DNA of 64,000 nucleotides from positions 1 to 64,000 of the forward strand of contig NZ_WWGX01000082.1 in assembly GCF_009862265.1 (NCBI RefSeq), written 5' to 3'. A model generated the notes under the pieces. That model was given only the letters and a program-made list of their open reading frames with translations. It ran no database searches and was not told the origin of the DNA. The position numbers and the translations under genes are program-made. Positions 1 to 14,162 of the stretch are shown here, one piece after another (position 1 is the first letter of the stretch; every line of letters begins with the position of its first letter). The stretch comes from Streptomyces sp. SID8352. GTDB taxonomy: Bacteria > Actinomycetota > Actinomycetes > Streptomycetales > Streptomycetaceae.

Positions 1-27
1 GGGGTTGCGGGTTGTGTTTCATAGTGT

Positions 28-144
28 TTCGGTGGTCATAGCGTAGGGGAAACGCCCGGTTACATTCCGAACCCGGAAGCTAAGCTCTACAGCGCCGATG
101 GTACTGCAGGGGGGACCCTGTGGGAGAGTAGGACGCCGCCGAAC
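28..144 (+). rRNA. rrf: 5S ribosomal RNA
   Basis: This is the last gene of an rRNA operon whose 16S and 23S genes lie before the window. The sequence carries the conserved 5S blocks: the 5' part GGTGGTCATAGCG, the central CCCGGTTACATTCCGAACCC and the 3' part GGGAGAGTAGGACGCCGCC. The two ends pair to form helix I. Length (about 117-120 nt) is normal for Streptomyces. The exact ends may be off by 1-3 nt. Positions 1-27 are 23S-5S spacer. Confidence 0.96.
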
Positions 145-154
145 AATCCTTCAG

Positions 155-198
155 AAGGGTTGGACCAGGAACTTCGGTTCCGGGTCCAACCCTTTTTT
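155..198 (+). terminator. rRNA operon intrinsic terminator
   Basis: A 10-bp stem (157-166 pairs with 183-192) continues inward through GGAAC/GTTCC around a TTCG tetraloop and is followed at once by six T residues (193-198). This is a textbook Rho-independent terminator placed 11 nt after the 5S rRNA. Confidence 0.93.
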
Positions 199-243
199 GT
201 TGTGCGTCACTTGGCGTTCACGTCGCGCGGCCACCATGCCGGT

Positions 244-924
244 ATGAGTACTGCTGCACTGCTCAGGGCCGCCGGCGTGGGAGCCGGCGACGAGGTCGTC
301 GTGCCGGCCTTCGGGAACGTGGAGATCGCCGAGGCCGTCGCCTCGGCCGGAGCGTCACCGGTGTTCGCGGACATAGACCCGGTGACGTACTGCCTGGACG
401 GCTCGTCCGTGGAGGCGGCGCTCGGCGCCCGCACCGCGGCCGTCGTCGTCGTGCACCGCTTCGGCCGGCCCGCGGACATGCCGCGGCTGCACGAACTGGG
501 GCGGCGGCACGGGCTGCTGGTGCTGGAACGGGCCGAGATCGAGGACGCCCACGACGAGCGGGCGCAGCGCCGCCAGCGCGCCGCCTACCTCGACGCCAAG
601 CTGCGTGGCGTACGCACCCCCGACGGCGGGGACGGACACACCTACCAGCAGTACGTGGTGCGGGTGCCGGGCAACGGGCGGCCCGACCGGGACGCGTTCG
701 CCCGCGCGATACGCGGCAGGGGCGTCGAGTGCCGGGTGCCGGTGAAGACGCCCGTGCACCGGCTGCCCGGCTTCCGCCGGTGCGTGTCGCTGCCGGAGAC
801 CGAGCGGGCCGCGGACGAGACCCTGGCGCTGCCGGTGGACGCCTCCCTGACGAAGCGTGAGATGCAGCGGATCGTGGCGGCCTGCAACACCCTCGGGGGA
901 CTTCTGGAACCCGCTCTCGGGTGA
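244..924 (+). CDS. shortened DegT/DnrJ/EryC1/StrS-family aminotransferase-like protein
   Basis: The product is 226 aa; full DegT/DnrJ/EryC1 aminotransferases have roughly 370 aa. The N-terminal part is recognisable (GVGAGDEVVVPAFGN, then the VFADIDP motif near residue 40), and so is the C-terminal part (VKTPVHRLPGF). The middle is missing: after the strand HGLLVLERAEI the sequence jumps to the C-terminal domain, and the H-x-x-K segment with the PLP-binding lysine is absent. It is therefore unlikely to be an active PLP aminotransferase; it may be a relic or a repurposed fold. The start is uncertain. The in-frame GTG at 202 would add homology-like residues (RHLAFTSRGHHAG) but lies 4 nt after the rRNA terminator, and the ATG at 244 has no clear ribosome binding site. 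Confidence 0.6.
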   Translation: MSTAALLRAAGVGAGDEVVVPAFGNVEIAEAVASAGASPVFADIDPVTYCLDGSSVEAALGARTAAVVVVHRFGRPADMPRLHELGRRHGLLVLERAEIEDAHDERAQRRQRAAYLDAKLRGVRTPDGGDGHTYQQYVVRVPGNGRPDRDAFARAIRGRGVECRVPVKTPVHRLPGFRRCVSLPETERAADETLALPVDASLTKREMQRIVAACNTLGGLLEPALG

Positions 925-934
925 CGTCGGACGG

Positions 935-964
935 TTGGGAACACAGCTGTGTTCGGGGTATGAT
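935..964 (+). promoter_or_regulatory. tRNA-Thr promoter with a 16-bp perfect palindrome in its spacer
   Basis: TTGGGA (935-940) and TATGAT (959-964) are separated by 18 bp, a good sigma-70/HrdB-type promoter ending 39 nt before the tRNA. The spacer holds the perfect palindrome GAACACAGCTGTGTTC (939-954), which overlaps the edge of the -35 box. A palindrome placed between -35 and -10 is a typical operator position, but no binding protein can be named from the sequence. Confidence 0.7.
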
Positions 965-1003
965 CTATTCCGTTGCCAAGGGGGAAACCCCGCAAGGCGA
1001 CAG

Positions 1004-1076
1004 GCCCCTATAGCTCAGTCGGTAGAGCGTCTCCATGGTAAGGAGAAGGTCAACGGTTCGATTCCGTTTGGGGGCT
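1004..1076 (+). tRNA. tRNA-Thr (anticodon GGT)
   Basis: The cloverleaf folds by eye. The acceptor GCCCCTA pairs with TGGGGGC (one G-T pair). The D stem is GCTC/GAGC, the anticodon stem TCTCC/GGAGA has loop ATGGTAA, and the T arm carries GGTTCGATTCC. The anticodon GGT reads ACC and ACT threonine codons. Length is 73 nt with discriminator T. The 3' CCA is not encoded (CCG follows), so it must be added after transcription. Confidence 0.95.
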
Positions 1077-1086
1077 CCGTGAAGAA

Positions 1087-1117
1087 AGGCCCCGCCCGAT
1101 TCGGGCGGGGCCTTTTT
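1087..1117 (+). terminator. tRNA-Thr intrinsic terminator
   Basis: The arms AGGCCCCGCCCGA and TCGGGCGGGGCCT form a 13-bp stem with almost no loop, and CCTTTTT closes the structure. It lies 10 nt after the tRNA. Confidence 0.9.
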
Positions 1118-1266
1118 CATGTCCTGATGCGGTACTGCCCTTTCGGTCGCCCCGACCCGTCCCCCGTCCCGCCGCGCCGCCGCGCGTGAGCCCGTCGGTC
1201 CCCCGGGAGGGCGGATCCCGTCCGACGGGAAAGGCGCTCGCGGGTGCGAGGCCGTCGCCCGCCCCG

Positions 1267-4017
1267 TCAGTCCTGGTGGGGCTCCGGGACGCGCATCGCC
1301 AGGATCGCCATGTCGTCCGACGGCGCGTCCGAGGCGAAGCGCTCCACCGCCCGCATGATCCGTGCCGCCACCGCGCCCGCCGTCAGGCCCGTGCAGGTGG
1401 TGAGGACGTCGGCCAGGCCGTCGTCGCCCAGCATCCGGGTGCCCTCCCGGCGCTCGGTGACGCCGTCCGTGACGCAGAGCAGCACGTCGCCCGGGTCGAG
1501 GGTCACCGTCTCCTCGTACAGCTCCAGGTCCTCGATCACGCCCAGCAGCGGCTGCGGCTCGGCCGCGGGCTGCACGGTGCCGTCCTGGCGCAGGCGCAGC
1601 GGCAGGGGGTGCCCGGCGCAGACCACCTTCAGCTCGGCGCCGCCGCCGGCCAGCGGGCGCAGCTCGCCGTACAGGAGCGTCAGGAAGCGGCTGCGGGCGC
1701 CCTCGTCGAGGATCGCGGAGTTCAGCCGCTCCAGCACGGCCGGGCCGCTGAGTCCCTCCCGGGCCAGCAGCCGCAGGGCGTGCCGGGCCAGGCCGGTGAC
1801 CGCCGCCGCGTTGGGCCCGGTGCCGCAGACGTCCCCGATGGCGAAGCCGTAGGCGTCGTCGCTGATGGGGAACAGGTCGTAGAAGTCGCCGCCGACCTCG
1901 TTGCCCTCACCGGCGGCGCGGTAGATGACCTCGACCTCGACGCCGTCGATCAGGGGCAGCTCCGGCGGCAGCAGGCTGCGTTGGAGGGACTGGCTGATGG
2001 CGGTGCGCTCGGAGTAGAGGCGGGCGTTGTCCAGGGCCAGGGCGGCCCGGCGGGAGAGGTCCTCGGCCAGTTCCAGGATCTCCTGGCGGAAGTGCTCTTC
2101 GGCGGGCTTGCCCAGGGTGAGCATGCCGATGACCCGGTTGCGGGCGACCAGCGGCAGCACGACCGTCTCGCCGCCGAGCGCGTGGGCCGTGGCGAGGGTC
2201 GGGCCGGTGCCGGACGCCGCCCGCGGGGAGGCGCCGTCGGTGAGGCCGAGGGCGCGCATGGAGGTGCGCAGCGCGGCCTGGTGGGCGATCTCGCCGGGCG
2301 TCGTCCAGACGCGGGCGCCGGGGGTGGGCACCGGGTCCGGTGGTGCGGCCTTCGCCAGCAGGGACTTGATGCCGTCGATCAGTTCCTCGTCCTCGTGCAG
2401 GACGTAGGAGAGAAAGGGCTCCGAGGCCTGGTCGGCGATGGTGTAGACGGCGCACCAGGTGGCCAGCGTCGGCACCGTCATCTGGGCCATCAGGGCGAGC
2501 GTCTGGTCCCGGTCCAGGGTGCCGGCGAGCAGGTCGGAGGCCTCGACGAGGAAGCTCAGCGAGCCGCGGCGCAGCCGCTCCAGCTCGCCCAGGCGGGCGG
2601 ACTCGACGGCCAGGGCGATGCGGTCGGCGGCGAACTGGAGGCGGAGTGCCTCCTCGTTGGAGTAGCGGCCCGGGGCCTCGGCGGCGACGCCGAGGGAGCC
2701 GGTGAGGCGGCCCTCGACCTTCAGGGGCACCGTGACCACCGAGCGCATGCCGGTGCCGCCGAGCAGCGGCACGGCGCCGGGGACGGCTCCGAGGTCGTCG
2801 TGGACGGCGGGCATGCGGGCCGAGCCGTAGCGGCCGGGGCCGGCCTCGACGGGGACCCGGGCGAAGCGCTGGCGGGCGGAGGGCAGGCCGGTGGAGGCGC
2901 GGACCTCCAGCTCGGTCTCGTCGTCGGTGGCCAGGAGCAGGAAGGCGGCGTCGCCGTCGAGCATGTCGCGGGCCCGCTCGACGGTGCGCTGGAGGAGTCC
3001 GTCGAGGTCGTCGGGGGCGGGGGAGCCGATGAAGACCTCGAAGGGGTCGGTGCTCCTGCCCTCGCAGGAAGTGGCCTCGGAGGCCGTTCCGCGGGCCGGG
3101 GTCTGCAGGACGGCGCGCTCGTGGTCGCGGACCAGCAGGCAGACGGTGGAGGGTTCGCCGTCGGTGTCGCGGACCCGCAGGTGGGAGGCGTAGACGGGGA
3201 CGACCCGGCCGTCCGCGGAGCGCATGCCGTAGCTGCCCTCCCAGCGGGAGAGGCGCAGCGCCTCGGCGATGCCGGTCCCGGTGCCGGGGGTGTGCGGCCA
3301 GGCCGCCAGGTCGGTGAGCTGCTTGCCGACGACCTCGTCGGCGGGGTGGCCGAAGAGGTCCTGGGCGTCCTCGTTCCAGGAGGTGACGGCGCCGCCGGCG
3401 TCGAGCTGGACGACGGCGACCCGGACCCGGCCGTCGGCGAGCGGCAGCCGGTCGGCGGGGAGCGAGGGCCCGGCGGTGCGGGTGCCGACCGCGCGGTCGG
3501 GCAGGGCAAGCTCGAACCAGACGTGCTTGTGGGTCGGCGTGTAGTCGACGCCCCAGCGGCCGGCCAGGGCGGCGCAGAGCTGGAGGCCGCGGCCGCCCTC
3601 GCGGTCGGGGCTGCCCATGGAGACGGCGGCGGACTGGAGGGGGACCTCGCGCTCGGGGTAGCGGTCGGAGACCTCGATGCGCACGGTCTCGTCGGTGCGC
3701 AGGCAGCGGACGTCGGCCGCGGTACCGGCGTGGACGACGGCGTTGGTGACCAGTTCGCTGGTGAGGACGACGGCGTCGTCGACGACGTCGGCGTGGCCCC
3801 AGCCCTGGAGGGTGTCGCGGACGAAGGAGCGGGCGCCCGCGACCGAGCGTCCCACGGGCTCGAAGCTGGCGGAGGCGCGCGCGGTGATCACGGAACTCTT
3901 CGACTCCTTCTCCCCGGGCGCGGCCTGCCGGCCGACCGGCTCGCGTCGCTGCTGCGGCATGCCGCTCGTCGGCCCGGAATCCGGGGGCTGCTCCCCCGGG
4001 ATGAGTCCGGTGGTCAT
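1267..4017 (-). CDS. osaC: OsaC-like multidomain regulator (anti-sigma kinase, PAS, GAF, PP2C phosphatase)
   Basis: The 916-aa protein reads in order: an RsbW-like HATPase domain (about residues 45-180, with the N-box ELVTNAVVHA and the G-box REGGRGLQL), a PAS domain (190-310, VVQLDAGGAVTSWNEDA), two GAF-type sensor domains (about 335-480 and 505-680), and a C-terminal SpoIIE-type PP2C phosphatase (from about 695; EVGGDFYDLF, FAIGDVCGTG, DGVTERR, SDDMAILAM). The order and the divergent position next to a poly-HAMP kinase match S. coelicolor OsaC, which modulates the general stress sigma factor SigB after osmotic shock. The ATG at 4017 is preceded by GGAGAC. An ORF extension to 4395 exists but has no homology-like sequence. 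Confidence 0.88.
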   Translation of the reverse strand: MTTGLIPGEQPPDSGPTSGMPQQRREPVGRQAAPGEKESKSSVITARASASFEPVGRSVAGARSFVRDTLQGWGHADVVDDAVVLTSELVTNAVVHAGTAADVRCLRTDETVRIEVSDRYPEREVPLQSAAVSMGSPDREGGRGLQLCAALAGRWGVDYTPTHKHVWFELALPDRAVGTRTAGPSLPADRLPLADGRVRVAVVQLDAGGAVTSWNEDAQDLFGHPADEVVGKQLTDLAAWPHTPGTGTGIAEALRLSRWEGSYGMRSADGRVVPVYASHLRVRDTDGEPSTVCLLVRDHERAVLQTPARGTASEATSCEGRSTDPFEVFIGSPAPDDLDGLLQRTVERARDMLDGDAAFLLLATDDETELEVRASTGLPSARQRFARVPVEAGPGRYGSARMPAVHDDLGAVPGAVPLLGGTGMRSVVTVPLKVEGRLTGSLGVAAEAPGRYSNEEALRLQFAADRIALAVESARLGELERLRRGSLSFLVEASDLLAGTLDRDQTLALMAQMTVPTLATWCAVYTIADQASEPFLSYVLHEDEELIDGIKSLLAKAAPPDPVPTPGARVWTTPGEIAHQAALRTSMRALGLTDGASPRAASGTGPTLATAHALGGETVVLPLVARNRVIGMLTLGKPAEEHFRQEILELAEDLSRRAALALDNARLYSERTAISQSLQRSLLPPELPLIDGVEVEVIYRAAGEGNEVGGDFYDLFPISDDAYGFAIGDVCGTGPNAAAVTGLARHALRLLAREGLSGPAVLERLNSAILDEGARSRFLTLLYGELRPLAGGGAELKVVCAGHPLPLRLRQDGTVQPAAEPQPLLGVIEDLELYEETVTLDPGDVLLCVTDGVTERREGTRMLGDDGLADVLTTCTGLTAGAVAARIMRAVERFASDAPSDDMAILAMRVPEPHQD

Positions 4018-4436
4018 GTCTCCGGCCGCCCCTTCGATGCCCGCTCGTCTCGGTGTCACCGCCCAGACCGGACGGACCGGTACGGCTGGACAGCCGCATG
4101 CAAGGTTACTTACCCCCGCCGCCCCGGCGGAGGGCGGTCCGCCGCGATTCCGCCCCACGGGTGTGCGGGCGGTGTGCGAAGCTGCCGAACTGTTATGGCC
4201 TGGTTGGGTGAGGGTGAAACACTGGGCAGGGTTCTCGTGCGGGCCCGGGCGGCAGGATGCCCGTCGCGCGCGGCGGGCGGCGGTCTCCTCCGCGGTCCGG
4301 TGCGCCGGTCCGCGGGGCGCGGACCCCGTATGGAGGACGGGTGCCGGAGCACCCGTGAGGTACGCGGTAGAGACGGGTGCGCCGAGTGGCGGCACCCGGG
4401 CACGGCAGTGACGGTCGACCCTGCGGGAGGGACACA
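4018..4436. other. divergent intergenic region between osaC and osaA
   Basis: This 419-bp region holds the promoters of both divergent genes; no gene is seen. On the minus strand GGGTAA (complement of 4110-4115) resembles the GGGTAY -10 box of SigB-type stress promoters and lies about 95 bp before osaC. The -35 half is not convincing. The osaA end has a strong ribosome binding site (GGGAGG, 4425-4430). Confidence 0.45.
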
Positions 4437-9908
<5,472 letters not shown>

Positions 9909-10206
9909 GGAGTACCGTCGGCGGTGGCGCGCGGTGGCCGGTTCCGGAGCATCGCGCGCCGGCCGCGGCCGGTACGCGGCGGTTGCGGAGCCGGGTTCGA
10001 GGGAACGATCCTGTACCGCGCCGCGTTTCCGGTGTGTGCACAGTGACATCACGGTGACAGGGTGTGGTGACGGACGGGGTGCGGCTACGATGACCGGCAC
10101 GAGGACGGGCGGCGCGTGGGAGTCGTCGCCCGGCGCGGCCCCCCGAGGCGCCGTGCCACGTCCTGCGGACAGGGGAGGCCCCACGCCGGGGCGAGGAGGG
10201 CGGGCC

Positions 10207-10884
10207 ATGGTGCAGAAGGCCAAGATCCTCCTGGTCGATGACCGGCCGGAGAATCTGCTGGCGCTGGAGGCGATCCTCTCGGCGCTCGATCAGACGCTGG
10301 TGCGGGCATCGTCCGGGGAGGAAGCGCTCAAGGCGCTGCTGACGGACGACTTCGCGGTCATCCTGCTGGATGTGCAGATGCCGGGCATGGACGGTTTCGA
10401 GACGGCCGCGCACATCAAGCGGCGGGAGCGGACCAGGGACATCCCGATCATCTTCCTCACCGCGATCAACCACGGGCCGCACCACACCTTCCGCGGCTAC
10501 GCGGCGGGCGCGGTGGACTACATCTCCAAGCCGTTCGACCCGTGGGTGCTGCGCGCCAAGGTCTCCGTCTTCGTCGACCTGTACATGAAGAACTGCAAGC
10601 TGCGGGAGCAGGCGGCGCTGCTGCGCCTCCAGTTGGAGGGCGGTGACCGGGCGTCGGCCAACGGCGGTTCCGGGGAGCCGACGGGACTGCTCGCGGAGCT
10701 GTCGGCGCGGCTCGCCGCCGTCGAGGAGCAGGCCGAGGCCCTGTCCAAGCAGTTGAGCGACGAGTCGTCGGACGCGGCGGCGGTGGCCACGGCCGCGCAC
10801 CTGGAGCGCAAGCTCACCGGACTGCGCCGGGCCCTGGACGCGATGGAACCGGGTTCCCCGGGAGGCCGCGCCGCCGTCAACTGA
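10207..10884 (+). CDS. osaB: OsaB-like response regulator without DNA-binding domain
   Basis: The 225-aa protein has an N-terminal receiver domain (KILLVDDRPENLLALEAI; phospho-acceptor Asp55 in VILLDVQMPG; switch Thr in IIFLTAI; Lys in YISKPFDP). A helical C-terminal region of about 100 aa follows (LREQAALLRLQLEGG, then AELSARLAAVEEQAEAL), likely a coiled coil. No helix-turn-helix is present, so output should be by protein contact. It follows the hybrid kinase osaA by 298 bp, a gap long enough for its own promoter; the S. coelicolor homologue is needed for growth in high osmolarity. ATG 10207 is preceded by GAGGAGGG. Confidence 0.88.
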   Translation: MVQKAKILLVDDRPENLLALEAILSALDQTLVRASSGEEALKALLTDDFAVILLDVQMPGMDGFETAAHIKRRERTRDIPIIFLTAINHGPHHTFRGYAAGAVDYISKPFDPWVLRAKVSVFVDLYMKNCKLREQAALLRLQLEGGDRASANGGSGEPTGLLAELSARLAAVEEQAEALSKQLSDESSDAAAVATAAHLERKLTGLRRALDAMEPGSPGGRAAVN

Positions 10885-11141
10885 CGTCCGCCGGCGCCCG
10901 TGCGCGCCCGGCGCCCCCGTCCGGAGACGACGGCGGTACGGGGCGCGGGGCGCTCGGGCGCGGGCACGGCGGTCCGGTCCGGCGCCGCCCGCTGGGCCAA
11001 CGGGCTCCCGGTCCCGGTGGTGCGCTCCTGCTGGTGAGCGCGTGTCAGCGGCCGCGTCGGAGGGGTCAGTTCCGGGCCCTCCGGAGAACGACACGAACGG
11101 GTGAAGCGGTGGCCACACGTGTCGACCGCCGTCCGCCCCGG

Positions 11142-11147
11142 TAACCT
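11142..11147 (+). promoter_or_regulatory. -10 box of a leaderless ftsK transcript
   Basis: TAACCT ends 7 nt before the ftsK ATG, and no ribosome binding site lies between. This spacing puts transcription start at or beside the A of the start codon. The -35 region is weak. Confidence 0.55.
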
Positions 11148-11154
11148 CGCTTCC

Positions 11155-13920
11155 ATGGCCTCACGTCCCTCCGCAGCCAAGAAGCAGCCCGCCAGGAAGG
11201 CGGCGGCTCCCGCGAAGGCTCCGGCGAAGAAGGCCGCCGCGAACAGGGCGCCCGCGAAGAAGGCCCCGGCGAAGAGGGCACCCGCCCGGAAGGCCCCGGC
11301 GAAGAGGGCGGCCCCGCCCCCGGCGGCCCGCCCGGCCGGGGGCCTGCTCCGGTTCGTGCGCGCCCTCTGGCTGGGTCTCGCCCATGCCGTCGGCGCGGTG
11401 TTCCGGGGCATAGGGCAGGGCGCCAGGAACCTCGACCCGGCCCACCGCAAGGACGGCGTCGCCCTGCTGCTGCTCGGCGTCTGCCTGATCGTCGCCGCGG
11501 GCACCTGGGCCGACCTCAGGGGTCCCGTCGGCGACCTCGTCGAGATCCTGGTGACCGGTTCCTTCGGCCGGCTGGACCTGCTGGTGCCGCTGCTGGTCGG
11601 GGCCGTCGCCGTGCGCCTGATCCGGCACCCGGAGAAGCCGGAGGCCAACGGCCGGATCGTGATCGGCCTGTCCGCGCTGGTCGTCGGTGTGCTCGGGCAG
11701 GTGCACATCGCCTGCGGCTCACCGGCCCGCAGCGACGGCATGCAGGCGATAAGGGACGCCGGGGGCCTCATCGGCTGGGGCGCGGCCACCCCGCTGTCGG
11801 CCACGATGACCGATGTCCTGGCCGTCCCGCTGCTGGCGCTGCTGACCGTCTTCGGGCTGCTCGTCGTCACCGCCACCCCCGTCAACGCGATCCCGCAGCG
11901 GCTGCGGCAGCTCGGGGTCCGCCTCGGCCTCGTCAGCGACCCGGAGGCCGACGGGGCCGTGGAGGCCGACGACGACGAGCGCTACGAGGATCAGTGGCGC
12001 GAGGCCCTGCCCCAGGGGCGCCGGCGCGGCTCCCCGGCCGGGCCCCACGACCCGGAGGCGGCCGAGGAGGAGGCCCTCGGCCGCCGCAGGAGCCGCCCCC
12101 GTCGCTCCGCGGTGCCCCAGCCCGACCCGGACCGGCCGATGGACGCGGTCGACATCGCCGCCGCCGCGGCGGCCGCCCTGGACGGTGCCGTCCTGCACGG
12201 CATGCCGCCCTCGCCGCTGGTCGCGGACCTCACCCAGGGCGTGGCCACGGGGGAGCGGGAGCCCACCACCCCGACCCCGACCCCGACGCCCGTCCCGGCG
12301 GCCCGGCCCCGGCCGGGCGGGACCGGGGACGCCGCCGCGCCGCCGCGCGACGCGGGCGGCGCCGGTGTCCCCGACCTCACCAAGGCCCCGCCCCCGCAGG
12401 AACGCGACCTGCCGCCGCGCGCCGAGCAGCTCCAGCTCTCCGGGGACATCACCTACTCCCTGCCGGCCCTCGACCTGCTCACCCGCGGCGGCCCCGGCAA
12501 GGTCCGCAGCGCGGCCAACGACGCCGTCGTCGACTCCCTCACCACCGTCTTCACCGAGTTCAAGGTCGACGCCCGGGTCACCGGCTTCACCCGCGGCCCG
12601 ACGGTCACCCGCTACGAGGTCGAACTCGGCCCGGCCGTCAAGGTCGAGCGGATCACCGCCCTCACCAAGAACATCGCCTACGCCGTCGCCAGCCCGGACG
12701 TGCGGATCATCAGCCCTATCCCCGGCAAGTCCGCCGTCGGCGTCGAGATCCCCAACACCGACCGGGAGATGGTCAACCTCGGCGACGTGCTGCGGCTCGC
12801 CGAGTCCGCCGAGGACGACGATCCGATGCTGGTCGCCTTCGGCAAGGACGTCGAGGGCGGCTACGTCATGCACTCGCTGGCGAAGATGCCGCACATGCTG
12901 GTCGCCGGGGCCACCGGCTCCGGCAAGTCGTCCTGCATCAACTGCCTGATCACCTCGATCATGATGCGGGCGACCCCGGAGGACGTCCGGATGATCCTGG
13001 TCGACCCCAAGCGCGTCGAGCTGACCGCCTACGAGGGCATCCCGCACCTGATCACGCCGATCATCACCAACCCCAAGCGGGCCGCCGAGGCACTCCAGTG
13101 GGTCGTCCGGGAGATGGACCTCCGCTACGACGACCTCGCGGCCTACGGCTACCGGCACATCGACGACTTCAACCGCGCCGTGCGCGAGGGCCGGGCCGAG
13201 CCGCCCCCGGGCAGCGAGCGGGAGCTCCAGCCCTACCCGTACCTGCTGGTGATCGTCGACGAGCTGGCCGACCTGATGATGGTCGCCCCCCGGGACGTCG
13301 AGGACTCGATCGTGCGGATCACCCAGCTGGCGCGCGCCGCCGGCATCCATCTGGTGCTCGCCACCCAGCGGCCGTCCGTCGACGTCGTCACCGGTCTGAT
13401 CAAGGCCAACGTGCCCTCCCGGCTGGCCTTCGCCACCTCCTCGCTCGCCGACTCCCGGGTCATCCTCGACCAGCCCGGCGCCGAGAAGCTGATCGGCAAG
13501 GGCGACGGCCTCTTCCTGCCGATGGGCGCCAACAAGCCGACCCGCATGCAGGGCGCCTTCGTGACCGAGGAGGAGGTCGCGGCCGTCGTCCGGCACTGCA
13601 AGGAGCAGATGGCCCCCGCCTTCCGGGAGGACGTGGTCGTCGGCAGCAAGCAGAAGAAGGAGATCGACGAGGACATCGGCGACGACCTCGACCTGCTGTG
13701 CCAGGCGGCGGAACTCGTCGTCTCCACCCAGTTCGGGTCGACCTCCATGCTCCAGCGCAAGCTGCGGGTCGGCTTCGCCAAGGCGGGCCGGCTGATGGAC
13801 CTGATGGAGTCGCGCGGGATCGTCGGGCCGAGCGAGGGGTCCAAGGCCCGCGACGTCCTGGTGAAACCCGACGACCTCGACGGTGTGCTCGCCGTGATCC
13901 GGGGGGAACCCGCGGGGTAG
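11155..13920 (+). CDS. ftsK: FtsK/SpoIIIE family DNA translocase
   Basis: The 921-aa protein begins with a Lys/Ala/Pro-rich basic tail (about 60 aa). Four hydrophobic segments anchor it in the membrane (about residues 95-240), and an Ala/Pro/Arg-rich linker runs to about 430. The motor has the FtsK alpha part, the Walker A GATGSGKSS near residue 585, Walker B LLVIVDELADLM, and a C-terminal gamma winged helix (STQFGSTSMLQRKLRVGFAK) that reads oriented DNA motifs. Function: ATP-driven clearing of chromosomes through closing sporulation septa in Streptomyces. The start at ATG 11155 gives the usual basic N-terminus and sits 7 nt after a -10 box; an upstream in-frame GTG at 11101 is rejected. Confidence 0.95.
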   Translation: MASRPSAAKKQPARKAAAPAKAPAKKAAANRAPAKKAPAKRAPARKAPAKRAAPPPAARPAGGLLRFVRALWLGLAHAVGAVFRGIGQGARNLDPAHRKDGVALLLLGVCLIVAAGTWADLRGPVGDLVEILVTGSFGRLDLLVPLLVGAVAVRLIRHPEKPEANGRIVIGLSALVVGVLGQVHIACGSPARSDGMQAIRDAGGLIGWGAATPLSATMTDVLAVPLLALLTVFGLLVVTATPVNAIPQRLRQLGVRLGLVSDPEADGAVEADDDERYEDQWREALPQGRRRGSPAGPHDPEAAEEEALGRRRSRPRRSAVPQPDPDRPMDAVDIAAAAAAALDGAVLHGMPPSPLVADLTQGVATGEREPTTPTPTPTPVPAARPRPGGTGDAAAPPRDAGGAGVPDLTKAPPPQERDLPPRAEQLQLSGDITYSLPALDLLTRGGPGKVRSAANDAVVDSLTTVFTEFKVDARVTGFTRGPTVTRYEVELGPAVKVERITALTKNIAYAVASPDVRIISPIPGKSAVGVEIPNTDREMVNLGDVLRLAESAEDDDPMLVAFGKDVEGGYVMHSLAKMPHMLVAGATGSGKSSCINCLITSIMMRATPEDVRMILVDPKRVELTAYEGIPHLITPIITNPKRAAEALQWVVREMDLRYDDLAAYGYRHIDDFNRAVREGRAEPPPGSERELQPYPYLLVIVDELADLMMVAPRDVEDSIVRITQLARAAGIHLVLATQRPSVDVVTGLIKANVPSRLAFATSSLADSRVILDQPGAEKLIGKGDGLFLPMGANKPTRMQGAFVTEEEVAAVVRHCKEQMAPAFREDVVVGSKQKKEIDEDIGDDLDLLCQAAELVVSTQFGSTSMLQRKLRVGFAKAGRLMDLMESRGIVGPSEGSKARDVLVKPDDLDGVLAVIRGEPAG

Positions 13921-13929
13921 GCATCCGGG

Positions 13930-13948
13930 GGACGGGCCGGGGCCGTCC
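13930..13948 (+). terminator. possible ftsK terminator hairpin
   Basis: GGACGG (13930-13935) pairs with CCGTCC (13943-13948) around a GC-rich loop, 10 nt after the ftsK stop. No T-run follows. Confidence 0.35.
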
Positions 13949-14089
13949 GGCCGATCGTGACTCACCCGTTAGGGACCATTGAGCAACCGTTTCCTCGGCA
14001 CGTACGTCAAGTTGAGGGAAGTGGCGAACACTGGTTCTCCACCGGGAGGGCCGGGCCATTCCTCCGGCGTACAAAGTCATACCGCCCGG

Positions 14090-14120
14090 TTGCCCCACCC
14101 GTTCGCACCCCACCTAGACT
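14090..14120 (+). promoter_or_regulatory. candidate promoter for the RodZ-like gene
   Basis: TTGCCC (14090-14095) and TAGACT (14115-14120) are separated by 19 bp. The predicted start near 14127 leaves a 5' leader of about 36 nt with AAAGG as a weak ribosome binding site. Confidence 0.45.
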
Positions 14121-14162
14121 GAACCTCCAGCACAGGCGGCTAAACGCTCGAAAGGCGCCCCC

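Noticed and set aside
160..243. Upstream start (160) for the DegT-like protein
   Set aside because: That start lies inside the rRNA terminator stem, so the codon would not be in a message for this gene.
1004..1076. Phage or island attachment site at tRNA-Thr
   Set aside because: tRNA genes are common integration sites, but no integrase, second att copy or foreign composition follows; a standard terminator and core genes do.
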